From NCBI RefSeq assembly GCF_029407905.1, contig NC_073637.1:53196501-53260500 (forward strand): a DNA stretch of 64,000 nucleotides, given 5' to 3'. Of the stretch, positions 1 through 11,654 are shown in pieces. Position numbers and translations under genes: made by a program. The notes below the pieces were generated by a model. The model was not told where the DNA came from, searched no databases, and saw only the letters and a program-made list of their open reading frames with translations. The DNA comes from Bubalus kerabau (taxonomy: Eukaryota; Chordata; Mammalia; Artiodactyla; Bovidae). Numbering within the stretch: the first letter of the stretch is position 1; each line of letters opens with the position of its first letter.

Positions 1-179
1 ACTGTGTTTACAAAATGAAAATCTGAACATAGTAAAAATATCTGTTTTCCACAAAGAGATATATAGGTTTAATCTGAGCAAGATTTTTTTGTGGATATAG
101 ATTAGATCATGCTAAAATATATATGAAAATGCAAAGAAACTAGATGAGCTAAACCATTTTGAAAAATAATGAAGTGGAA

Positions 180-840
180 GGAATCAGCTTGATTTTAAAG
201 CTTATTTTGTAACTACTGTGATAAAAAATGTGGCACAGACAGTAGATCAGTGGAATAGAACAGAGAATCAGAGATAGGCCCACACAAATATGCCCAACTA
301 ATTTTGACAAAGGTGTAAAATTATTTCAATAGAGAGAGAAAAATAAAGGACTTACCAGCAAATGGTGCAACAACAGTTGGACATCCAAAGACAATAAATA
401 AATACTAAATAACTTTGATCTAAGTCTGATGTATTACACATAAAAAATAACCAAAATGGATCACAACTTGAATGTGAAACCAAAGTCTACTAAACTTACA
501 AAAACAAATAAGAGACTATTTAAGATCTAGAGCTTCAAAATAAATTCTTAGCCTTTATACCAAAGCAGGATTTATAAAATAAAAAATTGATAAAGTGGAA
601 TTCATCAAAATTAAAAAACTTTTACTGTGACAAATACCCTATTTAAAGGATGAAAAAATCAGTTACAGAATTTGAGGAAGATTTGGAAATCACATAGTAG
701 AGAAAGTACTACTATTCAGAAGACATAAAAACTCTAAAAATTCAACATAAAAAAATTCTAATTGTCTAATTAGAATATAGACAAAAGTCATTCCTTAAAC
801 TGCATGTTAACTTAAAATATCTTAAAATTGAAAGCTTATT
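180..840 (+). mobile_element. Old L1 fragment, ORF2 3' part, sense
   Basis: The sequence follows the L1 ORF2 3' region: a 'gtagatcagtggaatagaaca'-like stretch near 240, 'aattttgacaaaggtg' near 300 and a 'ttcatcaaaattaaaaaact' stretch near 600. Every frame is broken by stops, so this is a decayed copy of an old mammalian L1. Confidence 0.7.
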
Positions 841-919
841 TTAAAAGTTAAGCTATTCAATTTCCTTCTGATTCCCCCCAAATTAACTTTCTATACATTT
901 AAGAGTTTATTTTTGAACT

Positions 920-1130
920 CTCAAGTCTTTTAAGTTGCTTATGTCCATCCTTATGCCAGCTTTACACTATGTTGATTGCTGTAGCTTAGCTTTGCAATAT
1001 CTTTTAAATTGATAAGTGTGAGTTATCCAACTTTGGTTTTCTCTTTCAAGATTGTTTTGGGTATTCTAAGTTCTTTATATTTTAGTATGATTTTAGTATA
1101 GTTTGTCAATTTCAGTAAAAAAAAAAAAAT
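920..1130 (-). mobile_element. Old L1 fragment, antisense
   Basis: It reads as reverse-strand L1 ORF2 3' region, with 'gattgctgtagctta', 'caagattgttttggg' and 'tatgtgtaattt'-type T-rich context, and it stops at a 13-A run (1117-1129). It covers ORF2 segments that are also present in the sense copy at 1190-2900. It is therefore more likely a separate insertion than the inverted half of that copy. Confidence 0.5.
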
Positions 1131-1189
1131 CCCTATTTCTCCTAGGAATTGCTTTGAAAAACTGTTAAAATTAATAAATCTAGCAAAGT

Positions 1190-2900
1190 TATGGGATACT
1201 AAATCAACATTTAAAAGTCATTTGTATTTCTAAGTACTCACACTGAACAATCTAAAAGAGGAAAGTAAACATCAAACCATTTATAATAACATCAAAAAAG
1301 AATAAAATACTTAGGAATAAACTTAACCAAGGAAGCAAAGACATGTTTTCTGAAAACACTGCAGAAAGAAAAAAAGTTTTAAAAAGCACATGCAAAAATT
1401 AAAGACATCCCATGTTCATAAATTTGAAGACAATATTGTTAAAATTTTCAGATTGCCCAAAGTGATATACAGATTCAATGCAAACCATATCAAAACTCCA
1501 ATGGTATTTTTTAATTGAAACAGTAAAATAATTTAAAAATTCATATGGAACTACAAAGGATCCAAATAGCTAAAACAATCTTATAAAAGAAAAGTGAGGC
1601 TGTAGGCTCACATGTTCTGATTTTAAAATATATTACATAACTCTAGCAATCAAAACACTATGGTACTAGTATAAATATAGAAACATCAACTAATGGAACA
1701 GATAGAGGACCCAGATGCAAACCAACACATATATAGTCAACTGATCATCAAAAAGGGTGCCAAGAATACACAATGAGGAAAGGAAGTTTCTTCAACAAGT
1801 GGTGTTGGAAAAACAATATATATGTAAGAGATTTAAATTTGATCTTTAATTTGCACTACACATAAAGATTGACTCAAAATTGATTAAATATTTAAACATA
1901 AGACCCAGACTATATATCCTAGAACAAAACTTAGGGGTAAAACTTCTTGACATTGGTTCCAACAATAATTTGTTGGATATGACATCAAAAGTAAAGGCAA
2001 TGAAAATAAAAATAGACAAGTGGGATATACCACAGTAAAAAGTTCTGTAAAACAAGAAAACAGAGTTAAAAGGCAACCTATGGAATGGAAGGAAATATTT
2101 GCAAACCATATATCTGATATCCCAAATTTACAAAGAACTTATGCAGTTCAATACCTAAAAAACAATAATTTAAAAATGGGCAAAGGACTTGGATAGACAT
2201 TTCTGTAAAAAAGACAAACTAATGGCCTACGCTATATGCTGAATATCACTCATCATTAGAAAATTGCAAATTCAAACCACAAGGTCTATTCATAGCTATA
2301 GGATGGCCATTACCAATATCTATATCTCTTTATATATGGAGAAATTGGAGAACTTGTGCACTGATGTGAGAATGCAAAGTAGTACAGCCACAATAGAAAA
2401 CAGTGTAGAAGTTCTTCACCCTTGAAGAACCTAAAAATAAAACTACCATGTGACCCAGAAATCACATGGTCATTTATTCAAAAAATTAAAATCAGGATAC
2501 TAAAGAGATACTTGCATTCTCAAGTTCATTACAACACTATGCATGATATCCAAGAAGTAGAAACAATCCATACATACATTGAAGGATGAATGTATAAAGA
2601 AAATGAGATACATATATGTCATAGAAAATAACTTTTAAAAACAAGAAAATGATGTCATAGGCTATATGATGATTGAACCTTGAGGATATTATGCTAAGTG
2701 ATGCAAGCGAATTATATAAGACCAAATAGTATTAAGACATGATTCCACTTATATGATATTTTCTAAAGTAGTCAAATTCAGGGAAGCAAAAAGTAGGATT
2801 TCAAGGGTTAGGGGAATGGGAAAATCAGGAGTTATTTTTCAATGGATATAGCATTTCATTCGAGTAAGATAAAAAGTTCTAGAGAATTCTGTCTAAAATA
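1190..2900 (+). mobile_element. Old L1 (L1M-type) ORF2 3' end plus 3' UTR, sense
   Basis: ORF2 landmarks run in order. A 'caaaccatttataataacatc' stretch is near 1274, followed by 'aaaatacttaggaataa' near 1303. 'gattcaatgcaaacc' is near 1472 and 'caaaacactatggtacta' near 1650. After these comes a 3' UTR-like stretch with 'accatgtgacccag' near 2446 and 'gtgatgcaagcga' near 2699. It is heavily mutated and has no long open frame. Confidence 0.75.
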
Positions 2901-2960
2901 TACACTCCAAAACTGGTAAGAGGATATACTTCATATTATGTGTTGCTTACCACAGTAAAA

Positions 2961-3179
2961 GCTTTCCAGGTGGCTCAGTGGTAAAGAATCTGCCTGCCAA
3001 TGCAGGAGACACAGGTTCAGTCTCTGGGTCAGGAAGCTTCCTGGAGAAGGAAATGGTGCACCATTCCAGTATTTTTGCCTGAAAAATCCCATAGACACAG
3101 GAACCTGGAGGGTTACAGCCCATGGGGTTGCAAAGAGTCAGACACAACTTAGCAACTGAACACACACACACACACACAC
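2961..3179 (+). mobile_element. Bov-tA SINE, sense, with (CA)n tail
   Basis: A tRNA-derived head ('gctttccaggtggctcag') is joined to a BovB-derived Bov-A body and ends in a CA microsatellite (3160-3179). The flanks carry an 11-bp target duplication with one mismatch: ccacagtaaaa at 2950-2960 and ccacaataaaa at 3179-3189. Confidence 0.93.
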
Positions 3180-3189
3180 CACAATAAAA

Positions 3190-4365
3190 AGGGTAATTGC
3201 TACTACTGAATTCATTACAAGATTTTATCCCACAGATGTTATGCATCAAAAAAGTGTGAGCTTGATAGTGCGTGCTGAGGGGGAGAAATTTGATCAATGT
3301 AATTGGGCACAAAAGCCCAATTGCAGCAGATAAACACAAATGTGAAAAAAAAAATTTAAACACAAATATGAGTGTTGCTCTGGCATGGAACTTAGCACAA
3401 AAGAAAACAGAAGAAATTATAAAATATCATAAAATACAAATAGGCACTTCATTATTCTATAGTATGAAGGAAAGGTAAAATATGGACATGGAAATAAAAA
3501 AGAAAATATCTAAAAATCTATGTTGTTAACTAAACTCTTGTTGATAATATGACCCAAATTATGGAAATTTTAGTTGTTTTTCAAGTATAAATTGACCAAA
3601 TGGACATTAAATGTTAAGATGTGAAAAATATAACAGAAGACATTCAGAAACTGTCAAAGACTGAATTTATAGAATTTTTCAATACAAGTTTTAAAGACCA
3701 GATTGCCATAAATACGTACTGAACTATTTAGACTAAGTTTTGCTTTCACCATGTTCTCATAGCAAAGTGTGCTTACCCTGATCATAGCACTTATTCTATA
3801 CTAAATAAAATAATCTATATTCCCTTGCTATCTCATTTTGTAGTTTGTCATGAAAACAGGCTAAGATAATGTTCTTTTAGTAATTTTATGCTGAAAGCAT
3901 TACATAAATGATGAATAGATGAACAAATATTGAAGAGAGCTCATCAAAGGGGATGGGGCTTCATGTGTACTATAAAGAGCAGCAAGGACTTGTGACTTTA
4001 TGATAGCAATGAATAAGCAAAGTTGTTTAATTTAGAAATGTAAAAGTATATGAATGGCAATATGGATTACCGATAAATAACCAGAAACCTAAGCAACTGT
4101 ATCCTAAAAGAAAAGTAAGTAAAGGTAAAGTAGCCATTGAAACATATGTGAAGGATACAACAAGGCAATTTACAAAAGATGAATAATAAATGAATTAAAA
4201 TATAAGATATTTGATTCCAATACTACTCAGAAAAATACAAAAATAAAATAGAAAATATGCTTTTGCCTTGCAAAATTTGCCATGTGAAAAAAATCTAGTA
4301 TCACTGAAATCAAAAGGGTTGGAAGTAGGAAAAACTTAATAATCTTGTGATAGCAGCAAAAATTT
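3190..4365. other. Intronic sequence, nothing recognised
   Basis: AT-rich intron with no repeat family, exon or RNA gene that I can name. The short open frame at 3272-3478 has no recognisable domain and sits partly on low-complexity A-rich sequence. Confidence 0.6.
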
Positions 4366-4369
4366 TTAC

Positions 4370-4740
4370 CTTCTTGATAGTTTGGCTATCCTCTAAGTTT
4401 AAAATTTAGTACTCTCATTTCTGGAATTTTATCTGCAGGATATATCACATAACCACACAAGGATATATGTTCAAAGTTGTTTTTTATACGCATGAAACTA
4501 CAAAGAACAAAGCCATCAAAAGAAGATATGTTAAACAAATTATAGTACAGACATACCATATGCCATTTAACTATGTAGTCATTAAAAAAGGAACGTACTA
4601 GACATATACATGTGGATCCAGAAAAATATCAGTGATATTTTACAAAGTTAAAAAATCCAGGAAAAATATGCTTTAGTATGACTATTTATAAAAAATATAT
4701 CTAATATATAGAAATACACACATATCTGCATGAGCCAAGA
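4370..4740 (+). mobile_element. Old L1 3' region, sense (degenerate)
   Basis: The order of landmarks matches old L1 3' ends: 'atctgcaggatatatcaca' (4432), 'aaggatatatgttcaaagttg' (4459), 'aaacaaattatagta' (4533) and 'cagacataccatatgcc' (4550), followed by 'atgtagtcattaaaaaagga'. It is strongly diverged. Confidence 0.5.
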
Positions 4741-4744
4741 AATG

Positions 4745-5985
4745 ACCTGAAAAGATTAGCTAATAACATTGACTAACCTGTTTTGCTTTGAAAAACTATT
4801 TACTTCTAACCTTCTGTGTGTGAAAATTATCAACCTCCTGTTAGAAAAATGTACTTTATTATTAATACTGTGATGTTTAATCAAACATATATTAAAAATG
4901 AAAATAAAATGAACACAGATAAGAAACTTAAAAATAAGTGTAACTCCTAATTTGCCTAGAGCAAAAAAAAAAAAAAAGAAAAGCAATTGAAATGCATGAA
5001 TCAGCAGGCCCTTGAAGAAGTAGTGGACAAAGCTGAGCATGTTATTTTAGGACATATGTCATTTTTCTAAAACCATCAAGAATATGGGGCTTGAGATTAT
5101 ATAAAACAGCCCATAGATCAGATTGCAGCTGAAGAGATTCATGCCTGCATTTAGTTATGAAGTTCAAATTGGAAGCTGTTCAGGCAGAAAACTAATAGAA
5201 ATGGGTGATAGCTAATTAACCTAAGGCTTCAAAGTAATTGCTCTGCAAGAAGCAATTTTAAAAGGGGCTTTTCTCTTTTTTTTTTTTTATTTCTGAAAAT
5301 CATAAAATGCTCTATATGACTCTGGCAAATGAGTAAAAACATAAGTATACAAACAAATACTGAATTTTTGAAAATTTTTGCCTCATCCAACTTCTTGGCA
5401 AATTTTAGAAAAAGCAAAAGAATCACAAGACCTATGCCACATATCACATACTGAATAACCCATGTTCTCAACTTTGTTGTATATAAAGATAATCAGAGTA
5501 TATTACTGAAGTCAATGTGGCTAGGAGGATAGGGTTATACTGATTAATCCAGTTCTGAGCCATTCACTTCACCACTAGTCAATTGAGTCAGCTACTCCAA
5601 AGCATATAGCTATTTAGTGGAGAAGTGACTCCCCTAGCAAAAGCAAGGTGGTCATATGGAATGAATGGACAACAACCCAAATTAGCCTCCATGTGCCATA
5701 ATTTACAACTCTGGCTTCACATCTTTGATGAATGATTCCTTATACTTAAAAAAAAAATAGTTGTACCTTTATTATATGTACTCATTCCTTCTGAGAGAGA
5801 GGCATCCCTAATGTCCTGCATCTCTACATCCAGTTCCAAATATAGATACTTGTGTAGTATGGCATTTTCTCACCCCAAATTAGCTGGACATCTCTCACAG
5901 CTTCATGGTACCTAAACTTCACGTAGGATGCATAGATGTGGAAATGAAATCTGGGAATTCTGATGAGAAATAATGAGAAATTCTC
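4745..5985. other. Intronic sequence, nothing recognised
   Basis: It contains an A-rich run (4964-4978) and a T-run (5277-5289), possibly tails of decayed retroposons. The short open frames on the minus strand at 4756-5040 and 5229-5471 are low-complexity K/F-rich products without a domain. Confidence 0.6.
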
Positions 5986-5989
5986 ATTA

Positions 5990-6600
5990 GAATTTCTGAA
6001 ACTGAGGCAGGAAAGACAGGACCAGGACCAGGACCAAGGACAGTCTCCTCATGTAAAGGCATTAGGAAGGAGGGAAATATACCTCTTTGTTCTGCACTTA
6101 GCCATAACACATGGAGGAATGGCATCTAAAACAGAAACTTCTTAACATCTGAACAAGAAACTCTGACATAAAAATGGAGGAGCACATGCAGATAAAAATG
6201 TAGCTGATGACCCTATAGGACCTTCTACATGTGGCACTTGGAGGGGAAGATTTAAGGGAAAATGACTTAGATTACATGTATAGTGGTTACAGGAGACAAA
6301 TATACAAGACCAGAAGCCAATGCAACCTTGTGCAATTCAGGCAACATCTCAACCATCCCCTTAATGAGTATTCCACCCCTAATCAAAAAGACCTTCCATC
6401 TATTCAAAGGGCTAAAATAAGATAAAAAGGGAAATCAAGAATCCTGTAGTGCACTCCTCTGTGCCAAGGATGCCTGTACTCTTCCTCTTGTAGTGTCTAA
6501 CTTTTGTTTTAACCTTAATAAACCACTTATTTGTTTTCTTTGCTCCTCAGCCACAATGTGGGGTGTTTGTGTGTTTGTATGTGTTTATTTTTTCCTTGGT
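5990..6600 (+). mobile_element. Possible solo LTR (endogenous retrovirus-like), family unknown
   Basis: The stretch has an LTR-like order of signals: a TATA-like 'gataaaaaggg' (6421), then a CT-rich segment with 'ctcctctgtgcc' (6453), AATAAA at 6517-6522 and a GT-rich downstream element (6558-6590). A tandem 'ccagga' motif lies near 6021-6040. I see no clear TG...CA ends, target duplication or internal viral genes, so the call is tentative. Confidence 0.3.
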
Positions 6601-6733
6601 GTTTTGTGTTCCTTGTCCAAATTCCTTTGGACAAGTTAAACAAGAAACTGGACCTTTGATAAGATTTTCTGGTGTCAAAACCATGGCTGCCTGGCTCTAG
6701 ATCCAAGCTTTAATTTCATGTAGACTAGTCTAG

Positions 6734-7042
6734 GGGCTTCCCTGATAACTCAGCTCATAAAGAATCTGCCTGCAATGCAGGAAAACTCAGTTGGGAAGAT
6801 TCCCTTGAGAAGGGATAGGTTACCCACTCCAGTATTAGGATTCCCTGGTGGCTCAGAAGGTAAAGAATCCACTGCAGTGCAGGAGACCTGGGTTCGATCC
6901 CCGGATTGGGAAGATCCCCTGGAGGAGGCCATGGCAACCTACTCCAGTATTCTTGCCTGGAGAATCCCCATGGACAGAGGAGCCTGGCAGGCTACAGACC
7001 ATGGGGTCTCAAAGAGTCAGACACAACTGAGCAACTCTCCAC
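6734..7042 (+). mobile_element. Composite of two head-to-tail Bov-tA SINEs inside one target duplication
   Basis: The first unit (6734-6837) is the tRNA head plus half of the Bov-A body, stopping after 'cactccagtatt'. A complete second Bov-tA (6838-7042) follows directly. A single 12-bp duplication with one mismatch flanks the pair: agactagtctag at 6722-6733 and agaccagtctag at 7043-7054. The right half of the first unit is nowhere to be found, so this does not look like one SINE simply nested in another. Confidence 0.88.
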
Positions 7043-7341
7043 AGACCAGTCTAGATAAATGCTGTGGACCATATTTTCTGATAAATCTTTGATCTTTTCA
7101 TTACCCAATATGACTACAGAATATCATATATTTATAAAAAATTCTTTAAGAAGCATGGTATTTTTTCTAGGTATTTGCAACAGTTAAGCTCTCAATAATT
7201 TAAACTTCCCATAGAACTAGTAAGGAAGTTCTTAAGATGGCAGCAGTAAGTTGTTCAGGATTCAGCTTTTCTCACCAACCTTCGGTGTCACTCCGATATG
7301 GTTAGTTTAGGATTGTGCTCTAGTCAAAAGATCAATTACAT

Positions 7342-7372
7342 AGTTGTTGTTGTTGTTGTTGTTCTGTTTTTG

Positions 7373-7408
<36 letters not shown>
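7342..7408. repeat. Compound microsatellite (TTG)n then (GT)n
   Basis: A TTG/GTT tract spans 7342-7363 and an uninterrupted GT tract 7374-7408. It lies about 530 bp upstream of the CSMD3 exon acceptor and is likely length-polymorphic. Confidence 0.95.
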
Positions 7409-7411
<3 letters not shown>

Positions 7412-7796
7412 ATAGGTCTGAGCCATTTATATGTCTGCTATAATCAGAGTGGGACAGATTTTTCTAAGGTGCATTGTTTACATGCTGGAGATTTGCGTAC
7501 ACAAAAATGTTAGCACAATTTACTAAGACAAACTGCAGTTAATATTTCAAGACCCAAAATGCATACTAACATCATTAAATTTAAATGGTTGTGTACGAGT
7601 GTCCACAGTTTGATTGGAACTACTTCTAGGATTGTGCTTGCATGTTAGATCATGTAATGGATACTGAATCAGTAGTATGGAGGATTTTATTTCATCAACT
7701 GGTTTGTAACTAAGCAAAAGTTGTATGATAAATAACATGTCTTCTAGTATTTTGCTATTGGTGCTTTCCTATTTAAAAAATAGATAATTTACCTAA

Positions 7797-8306
<510 letters not shown>

Positions 8307-8309
8307 TGA

Positions 8310-9190
8310 CTTCAGAACACTAGTAAATTATCTCTCCAAAAAGTGAATTTAAATTGAATTGTACTCCTTTAGAGTGGTTAAAGATACTTTGATTTTTAAA
8401 ATTTTTGCCTCATGGTTTCATTCTTTATGGGACGACTTTTAGTAAAGTGAAAGCATGTAATGCATCTTTCAGTGGTATGTGACCAATTTTAATATACAAT
8501 AATATGCAAAATATTCAAAATCAATGTTTATATGATAACAGAATACATTAATTTTAGATAATGTGTATAGTTTATAAACTTTAAATATCTGAAAAGTAAA
8601 CCCTCTTATATCACCAACTGGGACATTCATGATTCTGTCCACACAAACCAGATTATTTATTTTTAAGTTAGTTAATAAAACAGATATGAAAAGTAACTGG
8701 TACCCTGACTATTTAGAAGTGTTTCTTCAGTATTTCATTTTAGGATATCTAGACATAATTTATGCTGTGTTGTCAAGAATTCTTTTTAAACATAAACCAA
8801 TTCTAATTCAAACCAACAAATTTAAAATGTCAGATATTACATGTTTCATGTAGTCCTAGATTTTTACCAATGTGTGCATATTTTCCTTAACTATAGTGTA
8901 CTGTCTTTATTGTAATTCAAAATATTCTAAGCAGATAATTTATAAGAATTAGAAACCCTTATGTACTTGACTATGCTTGAGTTATGATTCTATGATTCTG
9001 TTACTTTTTCTAATAGTTGATTCTGTGTATTTGCCTTCCTGATTTACAGGAATAAGATTATCAACACTGTTTTTATGCATTCATCAGTCTTCCATATTTT
9101 TTGCATTGATTTTTCACATCTTAAATAAAAATTTGATATATATTATCTTCACTTTTACTAAGAAAACACATAATATATAGGGAAGATATT
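8310..9190. other. Intronic sequence just after the CUB1 exon, nothing recognised
   Basis: AT-rich, with no nameable repeat. The small open frame at 8629-8853 has no domain, no splice-site context that would join it to CSMD3, and ordinary AT-rich composition. Confidence 0.6.
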
Positions 9191-9194
9191 GGAC

Positions 9195-9410
9195 CAGGAG
9201 ATAAGGCTTGCATATTAGTGCTAGCTTTGTTGTTCACTGGCTGTTTGAGCAATCCACAACAGCTGTTCTTGTTTAAAATGGAAGGAGGTAATAATAATGA
9301 AAATCTGTCCATCTCACTATATTCTTCTGAATATCTCATGAGATAATGTATATGAAACTGCTTCATAAATATATAATATTTTAGTACACATTTCAACTGT
9401 TTGCAGTCAG
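9195..9410 (+). mobile_element. MIR SINE, sense, degenerate
   Basis: The pattern follows the MIR core: 'ttgttcactggctgtttgagcaa' (9230), then 'aaaatggaaggaggtaataataatgaaa', and a 'catgagataatgtatatgaaactgcttcataaat' ending. It is an ancient mammal-wide element. Confidence 0.6.
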
Positions 9411-9493
9411 ACTGACAGTTTAAAATGTCTGGAGTGTTTCCAAACACGTTTGTACAAAGAAAATATCACTAGATTGATTACAGATTAATTCTA

Positions 9494-9524
9494 TTTTTCT
9501 TTCTTTCTTTTCTTTCTTTTCTCT
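9494..9524. repeat. (TTTC)n simple repeat
   Basis: An imperfect TTTC/TTCT tract that was probably an A/T-rich tail or slippage product. Confidence 0.85.
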
Positions 9525-9890
9525 ACATTTGTTTACTGAAGATTTCTAAACTTAATTTCTTACTTCCTTTTACACTGTTAAATTCATAATATCTATTTAT
9601 TTCAAAGATATACAGTATGGCAGACACATCAACAGTGCTCTTTCATTGTCATTGCCAATATCATTAAAAGTTCCATGTCTTTTATTAATGATGCAGTCAA
9701 GATAGTGTGTGTGTACCTGCCTGCACTAGTGGCAGTGTGTGGGTGTTTGCTTTCACCTAGTGAGGCCATGAAAGAAAATGGAAGATACTTCTCAGACTAT
9801 CAAGTCAGCTAAATTAATGTCAATAAAGCTAGAAGCACAAAGGTTTTGTGTATTTCCTTTACATTAGCAATGTATGCTATTTGTTGCTAA

Positions 9891-10130
9891 GTTGCTTCAG
9901 TCGTGTCCGACTCTGCGTGACCCCATAGACGGAAGCCCACCAGGCTCCCCTGTCCCTGGGATTCTCCAGACAAGAACACTGGAGTGGGTTTCCATTTCCT
10001 TCTCCAATGCATGAAAGTGAAAAGTGAAAGTGAAATCGTTCAGTAGTGTCCAACTCTTAGCGACCCCATGGACTGCAGCCTACCAGGCTCTGCTGTCCAT
10101 GGGATTTTCCAGGCAAGAGTACTGGAGTGC
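9891..10130 (-). mobile_element. Bov-A2 dimer SINE, antisense, slightly truncated
   Basis: Two Bov-A monomers are joined by the linker 'gaaagtgaaaagtgaaagtgaa' region (10014-10036). Both lack a tRNA head, as expected for Bov-A2. A short duplication, tgctatt, lies at 9885-9891 and 10128-10134. The far end lacks the last part of the second monomer. Confidence 0.9.
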
Positions 10131-10454
10131 TATTATCGTTGTGTAAATATGGAAAAAATAAAATTCTCCAAATGTTATCTAATAGTTTTAATCACTCCAC
10201 TGATAATACTGTTTGTTCAAGTATCTATCCTCTGTAGATACACTCAAAAATGAGAAAAAAAAATTATTTTATCCCCATCCTTCTTTTTTAAGCAACTGTC
10301 ACCTCTGGGAAGTTAAATGATGGTAAGATGGGGAAAATAAATTTATTGTTCTCATTCTTTCTTTCCTAATCTGTAAATGGGGAATAACAACATTAAATTT
10401 ACAGAGCTTTTATGACGAATACAGTGTAATGAAAGTTTAGTAAAACAAATCTTA

Positions 10455-10650
10455 AGCATTTATTAAATGATTCCCCTGGACCTGACACTATATCTTGTAA
10501 TTGTTACATTTAATTTCTCCCCTGTTTAAATAATGTGAAAACACCCCTATTAATATCATCATTTTACAGTTTGGAAATTGGACTTATATTACTTGCTCAA
10601 GGTTAACACTGTTAAAAGTAACAAGAGGCAGGATCATCACCGCAATGCAG
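10455..10650 (-). mobile_element. MIR SINE, antisense, degenerate
   Basis: Reverse-strand MIR order: 'aagcatttattaaatgattcc', 'tattaatatcatcattttacag' and 'ttgctcaaggttaac', matching the complement of the MIR core and its tRNA-proximal part. Confidence 0.6.
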
Positions 10651-10654
10651 ATTT

Positions 10655-11650
10655 GTCTGAGTTCTGAGATTAAGCATATAAATAAATTAATTAATTATAA
10701 AACAAATTATATATAAGTATGTAGTGTATATATATATGTATATATATATCCATGGTTTGTTTATTGATTAAAGCCTATTTTTTCTTAGCAATATTAGGTA
10801 AAATTTAATGAATGAGATAAATTAAAAACAATAAAAAACAACTGAATAGTAGAACATACAAAGATATAAACAGAAAGATAAAGTATAAGTTTATTCTTGG
10901 TATGAGTTTATGAACTCAATTCTAGTACATTCTCTATAGCATTTTGGTTATTGTCAGTATATAATATATCTGTTGGCCTTTATGCTTAAAGAAATACTGT
11001 TGCTAATATTAGAGAACTGATTTTAATTAGCAAGACTTGGGGGGAAAAATCCAGTATGTATCCTACAGCTCCTTCCAGACTGTATTTGTACACAGTCTGC
11101 TGTTTGCTTAGAAGCCTAATCTGCTCCTGGCAGTTTGATTCATTTTTGTGTCTGTTCTTTGACTCACTGTTTTCTTGCTTTTTCTTTCTCTCACATCCTC
11201 ACTTAATACATGTCCTTATGGTATGCCTGCTGCTTTCTATCTTTCAGAAATTGATACTCATATATTGCTACTTTCCATGCACTCCAATAGACTTTTGATA
11301 AACAGCTTTCTGTACTTGCCGTGTAAGAACACAGAAAAGATGATCTGTAGGTCTTATCATTCTTGCTTGTATAAGAGATATATTCAGTTTTGTAATCACA
11401 ATTTCATTTTTTAAAACTATTTTCTAAACTCCAATTATTGATGATTCTGCTTGTGTTTATCTCATTGTTTTAAAATTTATTAAATAAAAATTGATGTTGC
11501 TGGCTGAATTTGATACTTAAATAGCAATGTACCACTGGAAAATTCCTTTATAATTATATCTTTAGCTTAAAACAAATTTGGTCTAGATGTGAAAAGAACA
11601 ATTGTAAGCTTTGTTTACTTTTTATTTTAATACTGTATTTTCTCAATAAG
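10655..11650. other. Intronic sequence with (TA)n tract
   Basis: A TA/GTA dinucleotide tract spans 10726-10749. The pyrimidine-rich stretch 11050-11330 produces open frames at 11056-11298 and 11175-11414, but their products are L/F/S-rich with no domain. They look compositional rather than coding. Confidence 0.6.
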
Positions 11651-11654
11651 AAAG

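Noticed and set aside
920..2900. Antisense L1 piece followed by sense L1 as a third twin-primed element
   Set aside because: The two pieces cover overlapping ORF2 segments and no target duplication was found, so separate old insertions fit better.
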